Of a stretch of DNA of 61,884 nucleotides, positions 1 through 7,995 are shown piece after piece. A program made the position numbers and the translations under genes. The stretch's first letter is position 1; every line of letters begins with the position of its first letter. Source of the DNA: SAR202 cluster bacterium (lineage in GTDB: Bacteria > Chloroflexota > Dehalococcoidia > Lucifugimonadales > VGZY01); contig VGZY01000009.1 in assembly GCA_016872355.1 (NCBI GenBank), positions 1-61,884 of the forward strand. Direction: 5' to 3'. The notes under the pieces were generated by a model that saw nothing but the letters and a program-made list of their open reading frames with translations, was not told the origin of the DNA and searched no databases.

Positions 1-604
1 TGGCCGCGGCGGGCGCGGGAGTGGCGGGCGGCAGGGCCGCCTGGGGTGTAGCCGTGGGCGCCGGTGTCGGCGGAAGCGCCGTGGCAGTCGGGGCTGGCGC
101 GCCGCCCTCGCCGACGACTACAAGGGCCGTCATGTTGGGGTGGTACTCACAGAAATAGGCGAAGGCCCCGGCCTGGGCGAACGTGAACTCGAAGGTCTGG
201 TTCTGGTCTCGGCGCCCGCTGTCAAAGAGGCCGGACTTCTGCCCCGGCGCTCCCGAGGAGACGGTGTGCGGGGCGCTATCGTGGTTTACCCAGCGCACCC
301 GCTGGCCAACCGGTATCTCGATCTCGGGGAATGCGAAGTTCATGATGAAAGCTTCAGTGACCGGGGTGTCGATGACTGCCGTCGGCGTTCCGGTGGGGGG
401 CTCAGGCGTTGCAGTCGCCGCTGGCGAGGTGGGTGAAGGCGCGGCCGCGGGCACGGTGGCTGCGGAGGGCAGGGCAGTGGCCGGCGCCGAGGTGGGGGTT
501 GGGTCCGGGCCGGACGTGCATGCAGCAAGTATTGAAAGTGCGGAGGCGGATATCAGGAGCCGGACAGCCGGCCGTAACGTGTGGAGGACCAAGTGACACC
601 TCAT
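1..604 (-). CDS. Cupredoxin-domain lipoprotein (partial, runs off left edge)
   Basis: This frame is open from ATG at 604 to the window edge (201 codons, no stop), so the C-terminus is missing. The N-terminus is a lipoprotein signal with a lipobox ending Leu-Ala-Ala-Cys29. Residues 30-76 are an Ala/Pro/Thr-rich linker. Residues 77-164 are a blue-copper (plastocyanin-like) fold: the APHTV segment supplies His113, and YFCEYHPNM supplies Cys152, His155 and Met158, a complete type 1 copper site. A second Ala/Pro/Thr-rich linker follows, suggesting another domain beyond the edge. Such proteins carry electrons or bind copper at the outer face of the membrane. No clear Shine-Dalgarno precedes the ATG. 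It is divergent from the exonuclease gene. Confidence 0.82.
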   Translation of the reverse strand, partial: MRCHLVLHTLRPAVRLLISASALSILAACTSGPDPTPTSAPATALPSAATVPAAAPSPTSPAATATPEPPTGTPTAVIDTPVTEAFIMNFAFPEIEIPVGQRVRWVNHDSAPHTVSSGAPGQKSGLFDSGRRDQNQTFEFTFAQAGAFAYFCEYHPNMTALVVVGEGGAPAPTATALPPTPAPTATPQAALPPATPAPAAA

Positions 605-816
605 ATCGTGGAAACAAATATTTTGCGTGGCACGTACTTATAACGATGGTCTGTGCGGCCAGGTTATAGCGGTGCAAACGGCATTTACGTAGATGATTGT
701 ACGTACGAGTGACCTGCTTAAAATCCGTGCCAGCCCCTATTTAGAAATTTTCTAGACACAGTCCAACCATGTCGCTAAACTGTCTTAGTCAAGAAGGACC
801 GTGCGGGAGTCTAAAG

Positions 817-1695
817 GTGCTACGCCATTCTTTCATTCACTTTCCCGGCGTGGGATCAACAACGGAAAAGCACCTGTGGGAAGCAGGGATTCGCACGTGG
901 GACGACTTCAGGGCGGCGACTACAGTGCCGCTGCGGGCGAGCGGGATGCGCGACGTCATTTGCGCCCGGATTGACGAGTCCCGAGAGCGGCTGGAAACCA
1001 GGGACGGGGCCTTCTTCAGCGCGTGTTTCACGTCGCACGACCGGTGGCGGATCTACTCTGATTTCCGTGACCAGGCGGCGTTCCTGGACATCGAGACTAC
1101 AGGCCTCTCTCCCCAGTCCAGCCGCATAACGATGGTTGGGGTCCTGGACAGGGAGGGTTACCGGGCGTTTGTGGCGGGCGAGAACCTGGATGAGCTGCCG
1201 AGAGCGATGGAGCGGTATTCGCTGATAGTGACCTACAACGGCGCATCGTTCGATATACCGTTCGTGGAGTACTTCTTCGGAAAGATATTCCGGCACGCCG
1301 CGCACCTGGACCTGCGATACCCGCTGAAGAGGCTTGGGTACGGGGGTGGGTTGAAGCAAATCGAGAGGGAGCTTCGGGTGGCGCGCCCGTCGGAGCTGTC
1401 CGAGCTCGGCGGCTTCGAGGCAGTGATCATGTGGCAGATGTGGGAGCGTGGAGAGCGCGGCGCGCTCGATACGCTGGTCCGCTACAACGCGGAAGACGTT
1501 GCATCGCTTCCTGCTCTGGCGGATATCGCGTACAACGAGTTGCTGGACGACATTCCGTTTCCGGTCGAGCCGGTTAGGCTATGGAACCGTCCGGTTATTG
1601 ACCTTCCTTACGATCCATCCGTGGTGCGCAGGCTGGCCGGAGCAAAGGTGTGGGACCGCCCGTTCACGGAGCAGCGGGGCGTGCGTACATATTGA
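817..1695 (+). CDS. RNase H-like DEDDy exonuclease (YprB-like)
   Basis: A 292-residue protein of the RNase H-like 3'-5' exonuclease family related to B. subtilis YprB. Residues 1-60 form a helical segment starting LRHSFIHFPGVG, typical of these proteins. The nuclease core shows the DIET motif (Asp91, Glu93), a YNGASFD motif (Asp146) and a YNAED motif (Asp227, with Tyr four residues before), which are the acidic metal ligands of DEDDy exonucleases. I chose GTG at 817 because GGGAG lies 7 nt upstream and the sequence then starts where family members start; an ATG at 769 in the same frame lacks a ribosome-binding site. The substrate is unknown; a role in nucleic-acid repair or turnover is inferred. 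Confidence 0.8.
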   Translation: MLRHSFIHFPGVGSTTEKHLWEAGIRTWDDFRAATTVPLRASGMRDVICARIDESRERLETRDGAFFSACFTSHDRWRIYSDFRDQAAFLDIETTGLSPQSSRITMVGVLDREGYRAFVAGENLDELPRAMERYSLIVTYNGASFDIPFVEYFFGKIFRHAAHLDLRYPLKRLGYGGGLKQIERELRVARPSELSELGGFEAVIMWQMWERGERGALDTLVRYNAEDVASLPALADIAYNELLDDIPFPVEPVRLWNRPVIDLPYDPSVVRRLAGAKVWDRPFTEQRGVRTY

Positions 1696-1725
1696 TATGA
1701 GAACTCAATCTGGAGGGGTTGTGGG

Positions 1726-2949
1726 GTGGCATTTAGTGAAGTGGCCCGCAAGGCAGCATGGACGGACCGAATCGAGGCTCCGAAACTGATGAGCAAGGTT
1801 GCGGTGGTCAACGCGGATTTCCGCGTTCAGGTGGTCAGCTCCGAAAATGGCGATTGCCGGACATTTAACGGCTACGGCAACATGCACATGTGGCCCGTAT
1901 GGTCGCCAAACGGGCAGCAGGTCCTCTTTTCCGGTTACTCCACTATCATGAACGGCCACGGGCGCCAGCGCCTGCTGCTGCATGACCTGGGCAACGGCGA
2001 CGCTCAAATCATCTACGACAGCGAGCCGGGAGCAGACGCCATTGCCCCACGAACGCCGCACTACTCAGCGTGGTCGCCGGACGGCCGGCGCGTGGCGATG
2101 CTGGCGCGGAACATGCTCCGGAAGGGCCTCTCGCTCTACCTACTCGATCCATCGCGCGGGGATGCACCGGAGAAGTTCATCGACGGCGCCCCATTGTTCT
2201 TCTCCTGGTCCCCGAACTCCAGGTTCCTCCTTGTTCATTCGCGGTTCGACCACTACATAGTCGATTTCCGCGATGACAGCTACGTCACCCGCCTGAACTA
2301 CAAGTCCGGTCTCTATTCCGCCCCATCCTGGTCGCCGCGCGGCGGCAAGTTCGCCCTGATGCACGAAGTGCCCGGCGGCCGGCAGACCCTCCAGCTTGTG
2401 AACCCGAAGGGCGACTGTGTGCAGGAAATCGCCGAGGTGGATGGGGCAGGCGCTTTCTCCTTGTGGCCGAAGGGCGACCGCATTGGCCTGCTCCGGGGCC
2501 AGATAGGCCAGTCGCGCTACTTCAAGGAGCTATGGCTGGCGCCTCTGTTCGGAGGGGATGAGCAGCAGCTGATCGGCGAGCCGGTGTTTGCCTTCTACTG
2601 GTCCCCATCCGGCGCTCACATCGCATACGTCACACCTGCGCCCAACATGGAAGGCGTAATGCGCCTGGGCATCGTCAACACTGAGAACGGGTACACCCGC
2701 TACATGGTCGATTTCAAGCCGACTGAGGAGCAGCTTACCCAGCTTATGTTCTTCGATCAGTACTCGCAGACGCACAATCCCTGGTCACCGGACGGGACAA
2801 AGCTGGTGTTCACAGGGACGCTCACCGACGAGTACCAGCAAGACCACAAGAGGACCCAAGGGCCGTCGGTCTTCCTGGTGGACGTGTTTGGGGAGCGCCC
2901 CGTCAGGCCGCTGGCGGCGGGCGTGATGGGCTCCTGGCAGCGGTGCTGA
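1726..2949 (+). CDS. TolB-like beta-propeller protein (PD40/WD40-like)
   Basis: A 407-residue protein made of about seven repeats of the WSPxG type: WSPNGQQVLFSG, WSPDGRRVAML, WSPNSRFLLVHS, WSPRGGKFALM, a degenerate WPKGDRIGLL, WSPSGAHIAYV and WSPDGTKLVFTG. This is the TolB/DPP-IV N-terminal style of propeller blade, usually a protein-interaction or ligand-binding scaffold. No signal peptide is evident, so it may be cytoplasmic. The start is GTG at 1726, with GGAGG just upstream. It follows the exonuclease gene by 30 nt and may be co-transcribed. It ends before a strong hairpin shared with the convergent PHP gene. No enzymatic domain is visible. Confidence 0.75.
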   Translation: MAFSEVARKAAWTDRIEAPKLMSKVAVVNADFRVQVVSSENGDCRTFNGYGNMHMWPVWSPNGQQVLFSGYSTIMNGHGRQRLLLHDLGNGDAQIIYDSEPGADAIAPRTPHYSAWSPDGRRVAMLARNMLRKGLSLYLLDPSRGDAPEKFIDGAPLFFSWSPNSRFLLVHSRFDHYIVDFRDDSYVTRLNYKSGLYSAPSWSPRGGKFALMHEVPGGRQTLQLVNPKGDCVQEIAEVDGAGAFSLWPKGDRIGLLRGQIGQSRYFKELWLAPLFGGDEQQLIGEPVFAFYWSPSGAHIAYVTPAPNMEGVMRLGIVNTENGYTRYMVDFKPTEEQLTQLMFFDQYSQTHNPWSPDGTKLVFTGTLTDEYQQDHKRTQGPSVFLVDVFGERPVRPLAAGVMGSWQRC

Positions 2950-2960
2950 GCGCAGGCAAG

Positions 2961-2988
2961 TATGAATTATGAATTATGAAGTATGAAT
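2961..2988. repeat. Four tandem 7-mers (TATGAAT)
   Basis: Four consecutive heptamers, TATGAAT, TATGAAT, TATGAAG and TATGAAT, lie just after the propeller gene stop codon. They are AT-rich against a GC-rich background. No function is evident. Confidence 0.6.
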
Positions 2989-3033
2989 GGTGGATGACAC
3001 TGGCCCTAACGGCCTCATCCTGAAGGATCTCGC

Positions 3034-3063
3034 AGGGGGCGATTGGCATGCTAATCGCCCCCT
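3034..3063. terminator. Bidirectional intrinsic terminator
   Basis: A perfect 11-bp stem (AGGGGGCGATT with AATCGCCCCCT) and an 8-nt loop sit between two convergent genes, the propeller gene (+) and the PHP gene (-). The T-tracts on both sides are weak, so factor-independent termination is likely but not certain. Confidence 0.6.
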
Positions 3064-3092
3064 GTTCTGTTGGGTGGCGCATTGCGTTGGGG

Positions 3093-3995
3093 TCATTTCA
3101 GGAAGACTGGCTGGGTCCACGCCTTCTTGCCGGTGGATGAGCGCACGGTGGCGCGCACGTAGCCCTCATTACCCTTGATCGCATAGGCGGCCCTGGCGCC
3201 GTCAGAAGTCGCAAGGACGGCGCCGTTTCTTCCGCTGAATGTTGTGGTATAGGTGACACCTTCGACGGGGCTGACCTCCAGCGATATGCTTGCCTGCGAC
3301 CAATCAAGGCTTGAGAGGGTGACTCCGGTGCTCGCATAGAACTCGCCGGCGTTTAGCGCCGCCAGGATGGCGGGGACGGTAAGCTCCTCCGCCCGGAGGT
3401 GGACCCAGCCACGGCCCGGGTAGGCGCGCGTGGGCAGGTCCTCGTCGTACGTGTGGGCGTCATCAGTCGCAATGCCCCAGATCACCATGCCACCGCTGAG
3501 GACGCCGTCCCATATCTCTTCGCAGCTCATGCGGCCGGGGCCGCCGTCGTTGTTCTTGCTCGTGCCGCCGCCGTTGTATATCTCCACGAACCTCGCGCCC
3601 GGCGTCTGCAGTATCTCGCGGTGGTCGAAGCTGTAGCGGTCGTTAGGGTGATTTATCGACGCGAGACCGCCGGCCTCGATCACCGCGTTGACGTTGGCCT
3701 GGATGGTCGGCAGCACGTCCCACGCATCAACGAACTCTACCGTGCGGGTAATGCCGAAGCCGTTGATGTGCACCGTGCCCTTCTGGCTCTTCATCGCCTT
3801 GCCCACTTCCTGCCCGGGGATGAGCAACAGCCTGTCGAAGTCGTAGTCCACGAGATGGTCGTGCTCTGTCATGCACAGGAAGTCGTAGCCATGGTCGGCA
3901 TACCACTTGAGGGCGTTGGACGCTGAATGCGGGCTCTCCTTGAAGCCGTGAGAGTGAGTATGGAGGTTACCTTTGTACCACTTGAGATTGGACAC
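3093..3995 (-). CDS. PHP-domain metal-dependent phosphoesterase, paralogue 1
   Basis: A 300-residue PHP-superfamily protein. The N-terminal motif NLHTHSHG (residues 10-17) and the TEHDH motif near residue 40 are the first metal-binding signatures of the fold; SINHPND and a later TDDAH segment supply further ligands. About the last 90 residues form a beta-rich domain ending in a motif around VRATVRSSTGKKAWTQPVF, almost the same as the ending of the second PHP gene at 4816-5742, so the two are paralogues. The start is GTG, preceded by AGAGGAA. PHP proteins hydrolyse phosphate esters or related bonds; the substrate is not predictable here. A lipoprotein gene lies between the two paralogues in the same orientation. 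Confidence 0.8.
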   Translation of the reverse strand: MSNLKWYKGNLHTHSHGFKESPHSASNALKWYADHGYDFLCMTEHDHLVDYDFDRLLLIPGQEVGKAMKSQKGTVHINGFGITRTVEFVDAWDVLPTIQANVNAVIEAGGLASINHPNDRYSFDHREILQTPGARFVEIYNGGGTSKNNDGGPGRMSCEEIWDGVLSGGMVIWGIATDDAHTYDEDLPTRAYPGRGWVHLRAEELTVPAILAALNAGEFYASTGVTLSSLDWSQASISLEVSPVEGVTYTTTFSGRNGAVLATSDGARAAYAIKGNEGYVRATVRSSTGKKAWTQPVFLK

Positions 3996-4045
3996 GAGCG
4001 TTCCTCTAAATTCGGGATTGAGATATCTTAACAGGAGAAAGCAAT

Positions 4046-4073
4046 GCGGGCTACCGTGCTACCGGTAGCCCGC
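4046..4073. terminator. Hairpin after lipoprotein gene
   Basis: A perfect 10-bp stem (GCGGGCTACC with GGTAGCCCGC) with an 8-nt loop lies 22 nt downstream of the stop of the minus-strand lipoprotein gene. On that strand it is followed by ATTGCTTTC, a weak T-rich tail. It probably ends the lipoprotein transcript before the next PHP gene. Confidence 0.6.
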
Positions 4074-4095
4074 GTTTCAGTTCATCTTGAATAGG

Positions 4096-4725
4096 CTAGA
4101 GGGCGGCCTTGACGCGCGACTTGAGCTCCGCGGGCGAGATACTCTCCGCGAAGTCTTCGCCGTCGATATACTCGGCTTTTGCTCCTTCCGCTTCAATAAG
4201 GCCCTCCGGGCCGGAGCCGTAGGTGCCGTCCGGGTTCGTTGCCAGCGCTAAGATCAGGTGGTCGCCCACGTCCGGCAGCGCGAACTGGATCAAAGACGCA
4301 TATTCCTTCTCGTCGCCCTCGTGTCCATACATACGAACCGTGACAACGGACGAGGCACCGATCTTGCCGTCGCTCTTCAGCACCTCTTCAACGCGCACAG
4401 CGTAGTCGGTGTAAGGCGATCTGATGTCGGTCTTGCCTTCATCTCCGTACGGCTCGAGCATGCGCTCAGTTGCAGATTCCACCTTGCCGACAAATATTAC
4501 CTCGGAGCGCTCAACGAGCTGGCCCACGCTCTGCGGCCGCTGGACCATCATGGAAGTCGAGCCGCCGGGACCGGGTCCTTGCGACGCAGCGGGCGCGCCG
4601 GAGATGTCGTCGCCGGCGGCCGGGGTGGCGGGATCGTTCCCCGCGCACGCCACACCTGCGATCACCACGACTCCGGCGGACAGCCCAATTATGAACCTGC
4701 CGGTACGATTCCCAATCCTCACCAT
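4096..4725 (-). CDS. Putative secreted lipoprotein
   Basis: A 209-residue protein with a basic N-terminus, a hydrophobic stretch (about residues 11-26) and Cys27 followed by AGND, a probable lipoprotein signal, although the residue at -3 is Gly rather than Leu. A disordered Gly/Pro/Ser linker follows, then a segment starting near LVERSEVIFVGKV and running through VRVEEVLKSDGKIG, a pattern seen in unnamed exported proteins that contain a small beta-barrel-like domain. I do not recognise a function. A good ribosome-binding site (GGAGGAAG) precedes the ATG. Its position between two paralogous PHP hydrolases on the same strand suggests one unit. Confidence 0.7.
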   Translation of the reverse strand: MVRIGNRTGRFIIGLSAGVVVIAGVACAGNDPATPAAGDDISGAPAASQGPGPGGSTSMMVQRPQSVGQLVERSEVIFVGKVESATERMLEPYGDEGKTDIRSPYTDYAVRVEEVLKSDGKIGASSVVTVRMYGHEGDEKEYASLIQFALPDVGDHLILALATNPDGTYGSGPEGLIEAEGAKAEYIDGEDFAESISPAELKSRVKAAL

Positions 4726-4815
4726 CGTCTTCCTCCATCCTTGGGGGTTGATACGAACACTGGGTGTTCGTTATGGAAAAGACGACGGCGGGCGCTCGAA
4801 TGTTCCGGTCGGTCC

Positions 4816-5742
4816 TTACTTTCCGCCGGTGAAGACCGGCTGGGTCCATGCCTTCTGGCCGGATGAGGAGTAGACCGTGGCGCGAACGTACCCCTCGTCG
4901 CCGCGTATGGCGTAGCTTGCGGAGAGGCCGGTGCTTTCCTTCAGCACCACGCCGTGCTTGCTTGTAAAGCGCGTTGTGTAAATGAAATCGCGCGACTGGT
5001 CTATCTCGATGCTGACGCGGTCCTTTTCGGTTGCAAGGCCTTTGAGGTCGATACCCGTGGAGAAGTAGAAACTCCCCTCGGACATCGCGTCTACTATCGC
5101 TTTGCTGGAGAGGTCCGGAGCGTTGACCATCACCCAACCCCGGCCGGGGTTGGCCTTGAGGGGATGGTAGTCGTGGTAGTGGTGAGAGTCGTCCACGGCG
5201 ACTCCCCATATCACGCGGCCGGCGCTGAGCACGGCGTCCCATATCTCCTCGTTGCTCAGCTTGCCGGGTGCGCCAAAGAGGTTCACGCCCGGGTGGCCGT
5301 TGAATATCTCCAGCAGGTGGGCGCCCACGACCTGCTTGAGATGGGTCTGGTCGAACGCCCACCGGAAGTTCGGGTGGTTGATCGAGGCGATCCCGCCGGC
5401 CCCAAGGATGGCGTTTACGTTCGCCTGGATCGTCTCCACAAGCGTGTCGCAGTTTATCGGCTCGACATACCGTTCGATACCGATCGCGCCGATGTGCACG
5501 GGGTGGGCGGCATCCCCCTGCTGCACAAGCGCGGAAACCTCTTCGCCGGGGATCAGCAGCGGGCCGGCTTGGCTGCCAGAAGCGCCATGGTCCAGGATGG
5601 TGCGGTGGTTATGGTCGCTGAGGACCAGGAAGTCGTAATCGTGGTTTCGGAACCAGCGGACGATAGTCTCGGGGTCGGCGTCTCCGTCGGACTCTTTCGT
5701 GTGCGTGTGAAGGTTGCCCTTGAACCAGCGCTTGTCGGTCAT
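4816..5742 (-). CDS. PHP-domain metal-dependent phosphoesterase, paralogue 2
   Basis: A 308-residue PHP protein with NLHTHTKESDGDAD near the N-terminus (metal ligands and a typical ESDGDA extension), a VLSDHNH motif, and SINHPNFRWAF. Its C-terminal beta-rich domain ends with VRATVYSSSGQKAWTQPVF, matching the PHP paralogue at 3093-3995. I placed the start at ATG 5742, with GAGG 6 nt upstream; an upstream in-frame start at 5775 would add 11 residues not found in the paralogue. The substrate is unknown. It transcribes away from the three sugar-isomerase genes, so the 5743-5956 region must hold promoters for both directions. Confidence 0.8.
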   Translation of the reverse strand: MTDKRWFKGNLHTHTKESDGDADPETIVRWFRNHDYDFLVLSDHNHRTILDHGASGSQAGPLLIPGEEVSALVQQGDAAHPVHIGAIGIERYVEPINCDTLVETIQANVNAILGAGGIASINHPNFRWAFDQTHLKQVVGAHLLEIFNGHPGVNLFGAPGKLSNEEIWDAVLSAGRVIWGVAVDDSHHYHDYHPLKANPGRGWVMVNAPDLSSKAIVDAMSEGSFYFSTGIDLKGLATEKDRVSIEIDQSRDFIYTTRFTSKHGVVLKESTGLSASYAIRGDEGYVRATVYSSSGQKAWTQPVFTGGK

Positions 5743-5956
5743 TGAAGCCTCGCAGGCTGGACCGGAAGGCGCCATGCCGCCGGCCCTGGATTTGGTATAA
5801 GACGGGGTTAGGGTAGCGAGGACGGCGACTTCGTGTCAAATAGCGAGGGTGATCGATAAAATTGCCCCATGCGAACTGTTTGAAAGTGTGATAGACTGCC
5901 GATCCGTTGACGGCTTGCGAACGATTGACCCCACTCTATAGCCAGGAGCGTCAAGG

Positions 5957-6796
5957 ATGATCAAACTCAGCTGGATGGCGCGGGCCGACAGCGAGGCCGA
6001 GCTGGAAAACCAGCTCAAGTACGCCAGGAAGATCGATCTGGACGTTATAGACTTCCACATCGGCAAATTCCCTCGCACAACCAAGTTCCTGCGTCATATC
6101 AAGAAGGAAGCCCTGAAGGCCGGCCTGCCGATAGGCTACCTGGGCGGCCCCACCCTGGTGGGCGAGGCCGATGGCCGCAAGAAGCGCATGGACCAGGCCA
6201 AGCAGGACGTGGACCTCACCGGGTTCCTTGGCGCCCAGATGCTTCGAATGTTCGCCCGGCACAAGTGGCCGGCCACCGTTGAGGAGCAGGAGAAGTACTG
6301 GAAACCGATGATCGAGGACTTCCAGGAGCTGGCGGACTATGCCGCGCCCAAGGGCGTCGCTCTGGGCCTTCAGAACCATAACCACAGCAGCTTCTGCATG
6401 AACGCAGACCAGGCGCTGAGGATCCTCAAGGAAGTGAACCGCGAGAACTTCACCTACCTCATGGACTCCGGCCAGTGGCAGGGCTCCATCGGCGGCTCGC
6501 CTCGCGGCTTCCGCGATATCAACGTGGACATCTACAAGGACTATATGGAACGGATGGCGCCGCATACCACGCTCGTCCGCGCCAAGATTTACAAGATCGA
6601 TAACGGCTGGGAGGAGTGGATCGACTACCCCCGCGTGTTCAAGATACTGGCGAAGGCCAAGTTCAACGGCAACGTATCGATAGTGTTCGAAGGCGGCGAG
6701 CCCCCACGCAACCGCTTCGACGACGACCAGTGCGTGGCCCTGGCGGCCAAGCACCTGCGGGAAGTGGCGGCGCTCTCTAACCTTTACGACGTTTAA
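5957..6796 (+). CDS. Sugar-phosphate isomerase/epimerase (xylose-isomerase-like TIM barrel), paralogue 1
   Basis: A 279-residue protein of the xylose-isomerase-like TIM-barrel superfamily, the family that includes sugar-phosphate isomerases, epimerases and endonuclease IV. It begins MIKLSWMARADS and carries the metal/substrate segments GLQNHNHSSF, LMDSGQWQGSIGG and IVFEGGEPPRN. It is the first of three tandem paralogues (5957, 7018, 7996), all on the plus strand but separated by repeat-filled gaps of 126-221 nt. Conservation between copies extends over the full length (for example FARHKWPA, WKPMIEDFQ, RAKIYKIDNGWEEW). The exact substrate is not predictable; a role in catabolism of sugar acids or polyols is inferred. 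Confidence 0.82.
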   Translation: MIKLSWMARADSEAELENQLKYARKIDLDVIDFHIGKFPRTTKFLRHIKKEALKAGLPIGYLGGPTLVGEADGRKKRMDQAKQDVDLTGFLGAQMLRMFARHKWPATVEEQEKYWKPMIEDFQELADYAAPKGVALGLQNHNHSSFCMNADQALRILKEVNRENFTYLMDSGQWQGSIGGSPRGFRDINVDIYKDYMERMAPHTTLVRAKIYKIDNGWEEWIDYPRVFKILAKAKFNGNVSIVFEGGEPPRNRFDDDQCVALAAKHLREVAALSNLYDV

Positions 6797-6813
6797 GAGA
6801 CCTCTCTCCCCAT

Positions 6814-6948
6814 CCCTCTCCCCTGAGAGGGGAGAGGGGGTAAGGACGGCGGGCACAGCCGCCTGCGGGAGTCTGAGGGCAGCGCCCTCAGGGATTTAGG
6901 AATTGCAGTGGACTTCGTCCCTTGCCGGGGGCTGGGGCGAAGCCCCAG
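6814..6948. repeat. Composite of three hairpins between isomerase genes
   Basis: Three separate stem-loops fill this gap: CCCTCTCCCCT with AGGGGAGAGGG (6814-6838, 11 bp, 3-nt loop), CTGAGGGC with GCCCTCAG (6873-6891), and CTGGGGC with GCCCCAG (6932-6948). Related CTCTCCC/GGGAGAG hairpins occur at 13696-13715 and 14876-14894. This looks like clustered REP-type elements rather than a gene; the first hairpin may also end transcription of the upstream isomerase. Confidence 0.6.
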
Positions 6949-7017
6949 GGATTTATTCCCCCTTCCCTCCCCAATGGCGAAGCGCAGTAGAAAATCCGTC
7001 GCACGGAGCACACACAA

Positions 7018-7869
7018 ATGATCAAGATCAGCATGATGGCCCGGGGCAAAGACCAGGGCGAATACGCCGGCCTCGTCAAGCACGGCAAAGAGATCGGCCT
7101 CGACGCCATAGACATACACATGGACCGCCACATCAACCGCGAGCCCAAGTTCATGGCCACGCTCAAGAAGCAGTGCCTGGACGCCGGACTGCCGATCGGT
7201 TACTTCTCATCCGGCCACAGCATGGTCGGCCCGGCAGAGCAGCGGCAGGCGCGGATCGCCCAGGCTAAGTCAGATGTGGACGGCGCGTCCGTCATGGGCG
7301 CGCAGCTTTGCCACGCCTTCGCCCGCCACAACTGGCCGGCAAAGGAAGAGGAGCAGGAGAAGTTCTGGGGCCCGATGATCGAGGACTTCCAGGCAACTGC
7401 CGACTACGCGGCCGAGAAGGGCGTCGTCCTGGGCCTCCAGAACCACAACCACGGCTCGTTCGCAATGAACGCGAACCAGGTCCTGCGCATCCTGCGCGAG
7501 ACCGGCCGCAAGAACCTCACGTACATTATGGACTGCGGCCAATGGCAGGGCTCCATCGGCGGCTCGCCGCGCGGGTGGACCGACACCTCCGTGGACATCT
7601 ACGACCATTACATGAAGCGCGTCGCGCCGTACGCCACCTGCGTCCGCGCCAAGATATACAAGATCGATAACGGCTGGGAGGAGTGGATAGACTACCCCCG
7701 CGTATTCAAGATGCTCCAGGCTGTAGACTTCAACGGCAACGTCTCCATGGTGTTCGAGGGCGGCGATCCGCCCCGCAACCGCTACAGCAAGGAAGAGTGC
7801 CTCAAAATCGCAGTCCCGTACCTCCGCGAGGTAATCAAGCGCTCGGACGACAGGGGCGGGAGAGTTTAG
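7018..7869 (+). CDS. Sugar-phosphate isomerase/epimerase, paralogue 2
   Basis: A 283-residue xylose-isomerase-like TIM-barrel protein, very similar to its upstream neighbour: it shares LGLQNHNHGSF, GQWQGSIGGSPRG, RAKIYKIDNGWEEWIDYPRVFKM and MVFEGGDPPRN. The conserved His-Asn-His and the acidic residues before GQW and in the FEGGD loop are likely metal ligands. Conservation with paralogue 1 in the PRG...DIY region and C-terminal loop is higher than with paralogue 3, so copies 1 and 2 are probably the more recent pair. Function within the sugar-acid pathway is inferred only from the fold. Confidence 0.82.
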   Translation: MIKISMMARGKDQGEYAGLVKHGKEIGLDAIDIHMDRHINREPKFMATLKKQCLDAGLPIGYFSSGHSMVGPAEQRQARIAQAKSDVDGASVMGAQLCHAFARHNWPAKEEEQEKFWGPMIEDFQATADYAAEKGVVLGLQNHNHGSFAMNANQVLRILRETGRKNLTYIMDCGQWQGSIGGSPRGWTDTSVDIYDHYMKRVAPYATCVRAKIYKIDNGWEEWIDYPRVFKMLQAVDFNGNVSMVFEGGDPPRNRYSKEECLKIAVPYLREVIKRSDDRGGRV

Positions 7870-7877
7870 GACAAATT

Positions 7878-7967
7878 CAGTAGTTGGTAGTCGGTAGTAG
7901 GTAGTCGGCCAATCCAACAGCCGGCTGTTCGTCTGGCCTACTACCTACTACTAACTACCAACTACTG
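7878..7967. repeat. 90-bp imperfect palindrome with heptamer periodicity
   Basis: A large inverted repeat fills the gap between isomerases 2 and 3. The outer 14 bp are perfect (CAGTAGTTGGTAGT with ACTACCAACTACTG). Each arm is itself built from GGTAGT-type heptamers, and the centre is CAGCCGGCTG. It has the shape of a mobile miniature palindrome. It could also form a very stable cruciform or mRNA hairpin between the two genes. Confidence 0.7.
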
Positions 7968-7995
7968 TCTCCATAATTTTCTTCAGGAGTCACTG

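Noticed and set aside
7878-7967. CRISPR array
   Set aside because: The heptamer-based repeats are contiguous and palindromic, without unique spacers of CRISPR length.
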